Assembly (NCBI GenBank): GCA_023409615.1
Contig: JAEYRF010000060.1
Span: 1-11,239, forward strand
Origin: Bacillota bacterium
GTDB lineage: Bacteria > Bacillota > Clostridia > Acetivibrionales > DTU013
DNA: 11,239 nt
Reading direction: 5' to 3'
Under the pieces are notes generated by a model. The model searched no databases and was not told where the DNA came from. It worked only from the letters and a program-made list of their open reading frames with translations. Below, piece by piece: positions 1 through 5,836 of this stretch; the first letter of the stretch is position 1, and the number at the start of each line of letters is the position of its first letter. The translations under genes were made by a program, and so were the position numbers.

Positions 1-123
1 TTGCCGCCGACTTCCTTCAGATTCCACCTCACGGTGGACACCCTTGTCTTAAGCTATACACTTCCCACTACTAAGGCGTGTTCGGGACTTTCACCCGCTA
101 GATTGCGCCCATGCTGGGCGCAC
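1..123 (-). mobile_element. Group II intron, 5' end (partial, runs off the left edge)
   Basis: Read on the minus strand from 123, the sequence opens with GTGCGCCCAGCATGGGCGCA, the GUGYG 5' terminus and first domain I stem of bacterial group II introns. It continues with the conserved GGGTGAAAGTCCC segment, the AAGGGTGTCC segment and the TCTGAAGGAAG...CGGCGGCAA segment near position 1. These blocks in this order are typical of domain I of the ribozyme. The reverse transcriptase/maturase ORF and domains V and VI would lie left of the window and cannot be seen, so the subclass and whether the intron is intact are unknown. It lies in the same orientation as the upstream acyl-CoA synthetase gene, about 70 bp after that gene's stop codon, so it interrupts no coding sequence here. 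The plus-strand reading frame across this stretch has no ribosome binding site and is not a gene. Confidence 0.85.
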
Positions 124-129
124 CATACA

Positions 130-160
130 GGAAACCCTGCAGGGTTTCTGCAGGGTTTCC
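130..160 (-). repeat. Perfect 13-bp stem-loop just upstream of the intron insertion point
   Basis: Arms 130-142 and 148-160 are exact reverse complements (GGAAACCCTGCAG / CTGCAGGGTTTCC) around a 5-nt loop at 143-147. The hairpin ends 6 nt before the intron's first base and begins 33 bp after the acyl-CoA synthetase stop codon. It may be that gene's transcription terminator, since class C group II introns are known to insert just downstream of terminator-like stem-loops. No U-run follows it on the intron-proximal side (the next bases are TGTATG), so a terminator role is unproven here. Confidence 0.6.
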
Positions 161-193
161 ACGACCCATATGAAGTTCTCCACGCCTCTGATC

Positions 194-2125
194 CTATTCT
201 TCGCTATTCATGAACTTTCCTGAAGCTTTCCTCATATCAAGGCCTGCTTTGTTCAGCAGCATTAATACCTTTTCATGTTCAATGGGCCTTTTTATAGTCA
301 TCTTAGTTGTTTTTACGAGCTCATCATTTGTCATGATAAAATACCTGATAATCTTATACTGAGGAAGCGTTTTATTAATATCTTTAATTGCGGCCCCAAA
401 GTAAGCAGCTAATTCGCTTTCGGACGGCATACCGGCATTATTGCTCATTGTACTGCTTACATTACTCTCAACGGCTTTACCTTCGGCTCCTTTTGCAGAA
501 CTGTCCCCGAGTGTGGAAACGTTTACAACTTTGTCTGCGGCAAATTTTTCCGTGTCGATAACCAGTTCCGCACACACCTGTATATCACCGTCAGGCGCCT
601 TATTCCCCCATACGAAGGAATCCTTGACTCCGGATATGTTATTGAGCAGCACCTCGTATTCTTCAGGAAAGGCCTTTTTACCATTAGTAAATACTATCAT
701 CGATTTGGCACGACCGGTAATCCTCAGCAGTCCCTTTTCGTCAATAACGCCAAGATCACCTGTTCTGAACCAGCCATCCTGATCCATAACTTCCTGCGTT
801 GCCTCCAGATCCTCAAAGTATCCGAGCATTACATTACTTCCCCGTGTAATGATTTCACCCATCCCATTCTCATCAGGTGCATCAATCGCAACTTCGATTC
901 CAGCTAAAGGATAACCAACTGTGCCCGGTACATTTACAAAATCATTTGCAGCAGATATAACAGGAGATGTTTCAGTAAGGCCATACCCCTGCAGCAAAAT
1001 TAAACCCATCTTTTCAAATCCGGTAATCACAGCCGGATCCAACGGGGCAGCTCCGGAAACAGCAAGTCTCAAACCGGGTCCAAGTTTGTCAAACACACTT
1101 TTAAATATCTTTCTTCTAAGATCAATACCCAAAACGCGCAAACCATCCGACACCTTTGTGAGAATTTTAATTATACCTGCCTTACCCGACTTCTGTATAC
1201 CTTCCTGCAATTTTCTATACATGGATTCCAATATTGCCGGAACTGCAACAAGAATAGTTACACCATATTCACGCAGGTTTTGTGGAATGAACCTTATTCC
1301 GTCGCAATATGCAATACAAACGCCGCTATGCACCATAAACATCAAACCGATCGTATTTTCAAAAGTATGATGCAAAGGAAGCAGCGAAAGATGAACATCC
1401 CCCGGTCCTACATCAATCATCATTGAAATACTGGTTACATTACTTGCGATATTTGCATGAGAGAGCATAACGCCTTTTGAAATGCTTGTCGTACCCGATG
1501 TGAAAAGCAAAATAGACATTTTCTCAGTATCTATCACAGCATCTATAAATGATTTGTCTCCAGCCGCCAGCAGTGAATTTCCCTTTACCAGAAGATCAGG
1601 CAGATTCAAAAATCCACTATACGAGCAGGACAGTTCTTCTCTTTTCTCAATGCAGATATAATATTTTATCCCTTTGTTTGACTTAGCCATATCAAGCATC
1701 ATCTCATGGTAAGCCGGGCTATAAAAGATTACCTCAACATTGCCCCTTATAACAAGGTTTTCTACCTCGTTTTTAGGAAGGTATTTGTCTAGCGGTACCG
1801 CTATACCGGTTCCATTAATAATTGAGAAATAGCATACGCCCCATGCATATCTGTTTTCACTGAGAATAGCCATTCTGGCACCTTTGAGTCCCATTGACAT
1901 CAGCGCAGTGCCAAGTGAATCAATATCCCGATCAAATTCATTATATGTTCTTCCGGTGATTCTTCCTTCAGCATCCTTAAACTTGAAGCCAACAGCATCT
2001 CCATATTTGCGGGCACTACCCTTTACCAGTTCCCTGAGATCATTGACTGCTCTGGGTTCATAGTAACCTAATCCGGTAACAACTCTTCTTCCGCCCTTTT
2101 GTGATATATCAATTCCATTTCTCAT
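194..2125 (-). CDS. AMP-forming long-chain acyl-CoA synthetase (AMP-binding family)
   Basis: An ANL-superfamily enzyme that would activate a fatty acid to acyl-AMP and then acyl-CoA in the cytoplasm. Visible motifs are the ATP-binding loop FTSGTTSISKGVMLSH (about residues 208-223), QGYGLTETSP (about 380-388), GWFRTGDLG (about 451-459) and the hinge GRAKSMIVFTNGKKAFPEE (about 471-489). The length (643 aa) suits a long-chain acyl-CoA synthetase. Start: the longest frame opens at a TTG at 2140, but the ATG at 2125 has GGAGGGG (2132-2138) 6 nt upstream, so 2125 is used. A Ser/Ala/Asn-rich insert of about 40 residues (about 532-570) interrupts the C-terminal subdomain. The A10 region reads KTTKMTIKRP, where relatives usually have Lys directly before the Ile. 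It has its own sigma-A promoter and appears monocistronic. Substrate chain length cannot be read from sequence. Confidence 0.9.
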   Translation of the reverse strand: MRNGIDISQKGGRRVVTGLGYYEPRAVNDLRELVKGSARKYGDAVGFKFKDAEGRITGRTYNEFDRDIDSLGTALMSMGLKGARMAILSENRYAWGVCYFSIINGTGIAVPLDKYLPKNEVENLVIRGNVEVIFYSPAYHEMMLDMAKSNKGIKYYICIEKREELSCSYSGFLNLPDLLVKGNSLLAAGDKSFIDAVIDTEKMSILLFTSGTTSISKGVMLSHANIASNVTSISMMIDVGPGDVHLSLLPLHHTFENTIGLMFMVHSGVCIAYCDGIRFIPQNLREYGVTILVAVPAILESMYRKLQEGIQKSGKAGIIKILTKVSDGLRVLGIDLRRKIFKSVFDKLGPGLRLAVSGAAPLDPAVITGFEKMGLILLQGYGLTETSPVISAANDFVNVPGTVGYPLAGIEVAIDAPDENGMGEIITRGSNVMLGYFEDLEATQEVMDQDGWFRTGDLGVIDEKGLLRITGRAKSMIVFTNGKKAFPEEYEVLLNNISGVKDSFVWGNKAPDGDIQVCAELVIDTEKFAADKVVNVSTLGDSSAKGAEGKAVESNVSSTMSNNAGMPSESELAAYFGAAIKDINKTLPQYKIIRYFIMTNDELVKTTKMTIKRPIEHEKVLMLLNKAGLDMRKASGKFMNSEE

Positions 2126-2202
2126 AGTAATCCCCTCCAATTGCTACTTACAATATTCAAAACAGCTAGATTATTATCATCTACTATTAGTACCTGATTA
2201 TA

Positions 2203-2231
2203 ATTATAACGCATAATCAACTAACAATCAA
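2203..2231 (-). promoter_or_regulatory. Sigma-A promoter of the acyl-CoA synthetase gene
   Basis: On the minus strand a -35 box TTGATT (2226-2231) and a perfect -10 box TATAAT (2203-2208) are separated by exactly 17 nt. A second TATAAT (2197-2202) directly follows. The start codon at 2125 gives a leader of about 70 nt. The -35 box overlaps the last copy of a degenerate repeat described separately. Confidence 0.7.
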
Positions 2232-2244
2232 GATATGATAAAGA

Positions 2245-2309
2245 TTTTATCCAAGATACAAATGAAGATACTATGAAAATGTTAAACTATAATGAAGATA
2301 CTATCCAAG
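2245..2309. repeat. Nested short direct repeats upstream of the acyl-CoA synthetase promoter
   Basis: AATGAAGATACTAT occurs exactly at 2261-2274 and 2291-2304, a 30-bp period. TATCCAAG occurs at 2248-2255 and 2302-2309, flanking the pair. Weaker relatives (for example AATCAAGATATGAT at 2226-2239) continue into the -35 box. The stretch between the acyl-CoA synthetase and PAP2 genes holds no ORF with a ribosome binding site and no clear terminator hairpin, so these repeats and the promoter are its main content. Confidence 0.6.
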
Positions 2310-2317
2310 TGGCCTCG

Positions 2318-2929
2318 TTATTTTTCAACTTGCTCATTACTTAATACATATCGATCCGCCAGCCTGATAAAAAGAATCAGCCAGCCCAGACCTATCAAAA
2401 AACCTGCAAGCACATCACTTGCATAGTGCACTCCAAGATAGATCCTGCTGATACCGATCAGGAACACCAGCAGCCCCACTGCGCCGGCTATGGCATATTT
2501 GCCCCGGTGTTTAATGCCCTTCAGAATGATATAGATGAAAAACCCATAGAATATCAATGAGTTCATAGAATGTCCGCTAGGAAAGCTGTACCCGCTGATT
2601 TCAACCAATTGCAGCAAATCAGGCCTTGCCCGTACAAAAAGGTGTTTGAGTATTTGATTGAGCAAAGCACCTGATGCAATGTTGACTATCACTGCCAGAC
2701 TCCAGCGATAGAGCTTCCTCTTTTTGAAAATAAGCGCAACTGCAGGAAATGCAGCGGCAAGAGTTGCTATTGTCCACTCAGATCCACAGAAGGAGATGAA
2801 TTTCATAAACCGGGTCATACCGTCTGCAATGTAGAAGGAAATAAGGTCATAAACCGCATTATCAAAGGCAGAAAAGGCCTCCCACAGTATAAATTCAGAT
2901 GTTGCAGCAAAGAAAGCCATATTCATCAT
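2318..2929 (-). CDS. PAP2-family membrane phosphatase
   Basis: A polytopic membrane enzyme of the PAP2 superfamily, which dephosphorylates lipid phosphates such as phosphatidic acid or undecaprenyl pyrophosphate at the outer face of the membrane. All three signature blocks are present: K95-x6-R102-P103 (KHLFVRARP), PSGH at 117-120 and S161-R162-x5-H168-x3-D172 (SRIYLGVHYASD). Hydrophobic segments lie near residues 50-68, 74-92, 122-137, 145-160 and 172-190, the usual pattern for a protein of about 200 aa. Two consecutive ATGs (2929, 2926) and a third at 2920 precede the first helix; none has a strong Shine-Dalgarno, the best being a purine run GAAGAA, so the exact start is uncertain. It lies 74 bp after a small ORF on the same strand and may depend on that transcript. 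Substrate cannot be assigned; a BacA-like undecaprenyl-pyrophosphatase role is possible. Confidence 0.9.
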   Translation of the reverse strand: MMNMAFFAATSEFILWEAFSAFDNAVYDLISFYIADGMTRFMKFISFCGSEWTIATLAAAFPAVALIFKKRKLYRWSLAVIVNIASGALLNQILKHLFVRARPDLLQLVEISGYSFPSGHSMNSLIFYGFFIYIILKGIKHRGKYAIAGAVGLLVFLIGISRIYLGVHYASDVLAGFLIGLGWLILFIRLADRYVLSNEQVEK

Positions 2930-2955
2930 ATCATTTCTTCTTTATCAGTGTTACA

Positions 2956-2973
2956 GTTCCCGCTATCGGAAAC
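2956..2973 (-). other. Short stem-loop between the small ORF and the PAP2 gene
   Basis: On the minus strand GTTTCCG and CGGGAAC can pair as a 7-bp stem (one G-U pair) with an ATAG loop. It sits 30 nt after the small ORF stop and 27 nt before the PAP2 start. No U-run follows, so it is more likely an RNA structure or processing site than an intrinsic terminator. Confidence 0.35.
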
Positions 2974-3003
2974 CTGCCACACTCTGATCCATCTTTCCCT
3001 TTA

Positions 3004-3123
3004 TTATTTCAACACAACGGCCGTTCCGGAATCACCATATCCAATCAACTCCCCTACATTGGAGGCTGATAGGATATCTCCTGATTTTGCATTCATAACC
3101 GATGATGTCGCTGTAACTATCAT
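3004..3123 (-). CDS. Small ORF of 39 residues, unknown function
   Basis: The frame starts at ATG 3123, with AGGAGGG (3131-3137) 7 nt upstream, as good a ribosome binding site as any in the window, and ends with TAA at 3004-3006. The peptide begins MIVTATSSVMNAKSGDILSA and ends GYGDSGTAVVLK. It has no Cys and no obvious membrane segment or signal peptide, and is rich in small residues (Gly, Ser, Ala, Val). I do not recognise the family; the VMNAKSGDIL stretch vaguely resembles the conserved opening of penicillin-binding protein transpeptidase domains but is too short to mean much. It is first in a possible two-gene unit with PAP2 and is separated from the upstream sigma operon by a terminator. 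The opposite strand also has an ORF here (60 codons from TTG), but that has no ribosome binding site. Confidence 0.6.
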   Translation of the reverse strand: MIVTATSSVMNAKSGDILSASNVGELIGYGDSGTAVVLK

Positions 3124-3170
3124 ATCATAACCCTCCTGTATTAAGAATGCGCTTTGAAAATTTATTGTCT

Positions 3171-3199
3171 AAAAAAATAAGCCCTTTCGGGCTTATTTT
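3171..3199 (-). terminator. Rho-independent terminator of the sigma-factor operon
   Basis: Arms 3174-3184 (AAAATAAGCCC) and 3189-3199 (GGGCTTATTTT) pair perfectly over 11 bp around a 4-nt loop. Read on the minus strand the hairpin runs into a stretch of seven T (3177-3171). It starts 43 bp after the stop of the anchored-protein gene and separates that operon from the small ORF and PAP2. Confidence 0.85.
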
Positions 3200-3242
3200 G
3201 GGGTGATTATTTTCGTGAAATTAACTATTGAATTTCTTATAT

Positions 3243-3944
3243 TTATCTCACAGCCTTCATTCTTCTCTTCATGACCAGAAGGCCTCCAAGCATTGCAAGT
3301 ACAGCCGCTGCTATACCAGCGATCAAGGCTGCTGATGGTACCTTATCTGCAGGTGCGGAAACTGTATCAACTGTTGCGGATACCGCCTTTACATCACCCT
3401 GAGCAAGTACGATATTTGCATCCTCAGCCGGGGCTCCTTCCAACGGGATATCCTCTACCGGAGCGCCTGTTGCATACATTAGTTCTTCACTTCCGGCAGC
3501 ACCGTCACTATACGGGATAGCCCGGAATCCTTCGACAATCTTAATCTTGTCATTACCTAGAATCTCACTGAGAAATGCTGCATTTTCCTCGCTGAACGGC
3601 GTAATGCCTATTTCAACATACTCATCTGCTGCCGACGTGTGCGTAACTGTGATACCCATTTGAGCAATCTCATCCTTACGGTCTTCAAACAGCACCTTAT
3701 CAATCTCACTTTGTTTCTGGTACATCGCATCACTGATCAGATCGGATGCTGAAGAAGTGTTCCCATCAAAGGCCGCTGGAGTATCCGGAGCAAGTCCAAT
3801 AACTGCATCCGTCCCGCCGCCGACCTGCTCAATCTGTATTTTCAGTTCCTGGTCCTTCTCTGACTGGGCATATGCTGTTGCTGATAAAACAACCGACAGA
3901 CTTAATCCTAATACAAAGCTTTTTACTAATTTTGATTTGAACAT
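3243..3944 (-). CDS. Secreted, C-terminally membrane-anchored protein of unknown function, third gene of the sigma operon
   Basis: The 233-residue protein starts with a Sec signal peptide (MFKSKLVKSFVLGLSLSVVL, likely cut after ATAYA at residue 26). A compact domain follows (about 75-140) with VLFEDRKDEIAQMGITVTHT and DEYVEIGITPFSEENAAFLS, then an acidic Ala/Pro/Val-rich linker (about 145-200) and a C-terminal hydrophobic helix (204-225) ending in KRRMKAVR. The end looks like a cell-wall sorting tail, but no LPxTG-type motif is present, only DKVPSA before the helix, so simple membrane anchoring is the safe reading. The central domain is not one I can name. AGGGGG stands 8 nt before the ATG at 3944. 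It lies 55 bp after the anti-sigma gene and before the shared terminator, which suggests it acts in the same circuit, perhaps as a sensor, ligand or output of the extracytoplasmic anti-sigma domain. That role is inference. Confidence 0.75.
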   Translation of the reverse strand: MFKSKLVKSFVLGLSLSVVLSATAYAQSEKDQELKIQIEQVGGGTDAVIGLAPDTPAAFDGNTSSASDLISDAMYQKQSEIDKVLFEDRKDEIAQMGITVTHTSAADEYVEIGITPFSEENAAFLSEILGNDKIKIVEGFRAIPYSDGAAGSEELMYATGAPVEDIPLEGAPAEDANIVLAQGDVKAVSATVDTVSAPADKVPSAALIAGIAAAVLAMLGGLLVMKRRMKAVR

Positions 3945-3999
3945 AATTCATTCCCCCTGAATTTTTTAGTTTTGCTTCGCTTTAATGTTTTTTCTGTTT

Positions 4000-4770
4000 C
4001 TACTCCATTTGCTTCATTGATCTTGCTACTTTTACAGCTTCCTCACCGGTGATCTGTCCGGATACGCAGTAGTACGTTCCATCTCTGAACCAATACACCT
4101 CCAGAGCGCATGGATCGGCCTTCAGAAATCCTTCCTCACCATTAATTTCGATTACTTCATCTATGACAATTGCCTTGTCATCAAGAAAATCACCAGCTTC
4201 CGTTGTTTTTTCCTCGATAATAGTAAAGAATCTCTCCCCGGCAATATAGGTGAGTATAATTTTGTTCGCAATCATGGAATCCGATCCCGACGCAAATATG
4301 TTGTCCAGCTGAAAGCCCTCCGGAATATACAATGGGGTGAGAAACACACTTCCAAAACTTTCACTGGCTTCCTGCGGAGTATTGAGCATCCAATCCTTTA
4401 CCACTGCGGGCTCATTTGGAATGTTTGCATCGGGCTCCCCAGCTTCCGTGCCGGTTTCCTCTGCTGTCGCAGAAAAAATACCTAACTGCGGGTTGCCAGG
4501 CACATCCCGTGTGCCATTAGCATCCTGCGCACCATCAGTCCCCTTCATATCCGGACCACCTGGCTGATAACCCATCCATAGAACACCGGAGAAATTCAGA
4601 ATTCCAAATATCAACACACCACATGCCGCCATCGCTGCAAGTCTGGCGACCGGAACTTTGCGCTTTCTGATACAACGGTTAAGAACTCCTTCCTTTAACT
4701 CCTGCGTAACATTTATATCTTTCATGGCTTCATCGGCTGCCTGTTGTAAGTTTATTAATCTATTCTTCAA
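4000..4770 (-). CDS. Membrane-bound anti-sigma factor with a DUF4367-like extracellular domain
   Basis: The layout is a short basic cytoplasmic N-terminus (about 40 residues), one membrane helix (ARLAAMAACGVLIFGILNF, about 43-60), a low-complexity Gly/Asp/Thr-rich linker, then a C-terminal extracytoplasmic domain (about 130-256). That domain carries the LYIPEGFQLDNI and WFRDGTYYCVSGQITGEEAV patterns typical of DUF4367 domains found on clostridial anti-sigma proteins. There is no HxxxCxxC zinc anti-sigma motif, so the cytoplasmic part is of another type. Its job would be to hold the adjacent sigma factor at the membrane until a signal arrives. Start: TTG at 4770 has GGAGG (4778-4782) 7 nt upstream; an in-frame TTG at 4776 is possible but sits almost on the ribosome binding site. 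Either start lies inside the end of the sigma gene (11- or 17-bp overlap), which implies translational coupling. Confidence 0.75.
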   Translation of the reverse strand: MKNRLINLQQAADEAMKDINVTQELKEGVLNRCIRKRKVPVARLAAMAACGVLIFGILNFSGVLWMGYQPGGPDMKGTDGAQDANGTRDVPGNPQLGIFSATAEETGTEAGEPDANIPNEPAVVKDWMLNTPQEASESFGSVFLTPLYIPEGFQLDNIFASGSDSMIANKIILTYIAGERFFTIIEEKTTEAGDFLDDKAIVIDEVIEINGEEGFLKADPCALEVYWFRDGTYYCVSGQITGEEAVKVARSMKQME

Positions 4771-5317
4771 GATCAAACCTCCCTCCCAGCTTCGATTTCA
4801 ATACTGCTCTCGCTCTGTGCAGTCTGCTCCTAACTGTTCCTTCCTTCGTTTTCAGTATTTCACTGATTCGCGCAGTATCATATCTGTGATAATAGTACAG
4901 TATGACAACATCCTTAAAAGCAGGCGGAAGAGCCAATACTTCGTTGAAAACTAGTTCGTTCTCGCTTTTTTTGATCACACTGCCCTCTACATCAGATCCG
5001 CCGCGATGAGAAGCGATCCTGTCTGTTGTTATAACCCTTTTTAGCCATGAGCTGCGAAGTATATCCTTGCAAACATTAATCGTTATTTTAATGATCCAGG
5101 TTTTTTCACTGCTTTCTCCCCTGAAATCCTTATACTTGTTGTAGACCTTGATAAAAACCTCCTGAAAAGCATCCTCAGCTCTCTGCCTATCCTTGAGATA
5201 CATGAATGAAGTCCTCAGTACATCATTCCCGTATTGATCCATCAAGTGTCCTATAGCTTCTTCAATATGGAAATCATCAGTGTTATTATTCTCCTTTGGT
5301 ACCGAAAGGGAATACAT
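4760..5317 (-). CDS. RNA polymerase sigma factor, ECF (sigma-70) family
   Basis: A two-domain sigma factor. Region 2 (about residues 24-92) carries RAEDAFQEVFIKVYNKYKDF followed by EKTWIIKITINVCKD. Region 4 (about 125-178) carries LPPAFKDVVILYYYHRY and a helix-turn-helix ending TVRSRLHRARAVLKSKL. It would direct polymerase to a small regulon when released by the neighbouring membrane anti-sigma factor. Start: the open frame extends to a TTG at 5416, but the ATG at 5317 has AAGGAG (5325-5330) exactly 7 nt upstream. The resulting 185 aa is the usual ECF length, so the first 33 codons of the long frame are treated as leader. It is the first gene of a three-gene operon and is divergent from the PadR gene. 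Autoregulation is common for such operons; a possible ECF-type promoter is noted under findings. Confidence 0.9.
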   Translation of the reverse strand: MYSLSVPKENNNTDDFHIEEAIGHLMDQYGNDVLRTSFMYLKDRQRAEDAFQEVFIKVYNKYKDFRGESSEKTWIIKITINVCKDILRSSWLKRVITTDRIASHRGGSDVEGSVIKKSENELVFNEVLALPPAFKDVVILYYYHRYDTARISEILKTKEGTVRSRLHRARAVLKSKLGGRFDLEE

Positions 5318-5446
5318 CGGTTCGCTCCTTCCGCTGTTTTGTTTACTTTCAATCATTAGACGCGCACTATCATTTTCTCGCTCCGACAGGAAAAAAATAC
5401 ATTCATCATCAATCAAAAATAATAAAATTATTTTAATATTAACGTA

Positions 5447-5476
5447 TTGACTTTAATGTATGTCATACAGTATAAT
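5447..5476 (+). promoter_or_regulatory. Sigma-A promoter of the PadR/HAAS operon with an internal palindrome
   Basis: The -35 box TTGACT (5447-5452) and a perfect -10 box TATAAT (5471-5476) are 18 nt apart, and the PadR ATG follows at 5494. The spacer contains the perfect inverted repeat TGTATG-T-CATACA (5457-5469), described separately as a candidate operator. Confidence 0.75.
5457..5469 (+). promoter_or_regulatory. Candidate PadR operator (autoregulation)
   Basis: TGTATGTCATACA is a perfect 6+1+6 inverted repeat between the -35 and -10 boxes of the padR-like gene. PadR-family repressors are known to bind dyads built on ATGT...ACAT and commonly repress their own operon; this site begins ATGT (5456-5459) and ends ATACA. 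Placement in the promoter spacer would let a bound dimer block polymerase. Assignment to this PadR is by position only. Confidence 0.5.
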
Positions 5477-5493
5477 AAATCTGAGGTGATTAA

Positions 5494-5835
5494 ATGGAAA
5501 CTATGGAGGAACTGATAAATAGTCTAATCGTAGAGCTTCGGAGAGGGACACTGATCATCTCGGTGCTCAGTCAATTAAACAACTCCGAATATGGCTATTC
5601 ACTCGTACAAAAGATGGAGGAAAAAAAGGCGCCTATCGATGCAGGAACACTATACCCTTTGTTGCGTAGGCTCGAGAAACAGGGGCTTTTGACAAGCCAA
5701 TGGGATACAAGCGAGAGCCGCCCCCGTAAATTTTATAAGTTAAGTGAGGACGGCAAAATAGTGTACCATCGCCTGAAGGCCGAATGGAGAAGCCTTTCGG
5801 CACAACTCGAATTGTTGATTATGGAGGATGAATGA
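5494..5835 (+). CDS. PadR-family winged-helix transcriptional regulator
   Basis: A 113-residue regulator with the PadR N-terminal winged helix: GTLIISVLSQLNNSEYGYSL, then the recognition segment IDAGTLYPLLRRLEKQGLL, the wing SRPRKFYKLSEDGK, and a short C-terminal dimerisation helix (about 88-110). This is the short class of PadR proteins (about 110 aa) that usually pairs with a membrane gene. GAGGTG (5483-5488) lies 5 nt before the ATG. The stop codon is followed at once by the HAAS gene, so the two are one operon. In such pairs the regulator normally represses its own promoter, and a candidate operator lies in it. The inducer is unknown. Confidence 0.93.
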   Translation: METMEELINSLIVELRRGTLIISVLSQLNNSEYGYSLVQKMEEKKAPIDAGTLYPLLRRLEKQGLLTSQWDTSESRPRKFYKLSEDGKIVYHRLKAEWRSLSAQLELLIMEDE

Positions 5836-5836
5836 T

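Noticed and set aside
161..193. GAACTTCATATGGG on the minus strand, resembling a phrase found inside group II intron domain I
   Set aside because: It lies upstream of the intron's clear 5' terminus and no surrounding domain I sequence accompanies it, so it is probably coincidental flanking sequence.
1..213. 70-codon plus-strand reading frame at the left edge
   Set aside because: It runs antisense through the group II intron 5' domain and hairpin, starts with TTG at the window edge and has no ribosome binding site.
2948..3130. 60-codon plus-strand frame opposite the small ORF
   Set aside because: TTG start without a Shine-Dalgarno; the opposite-strand 39-codon frame has an ideal one.
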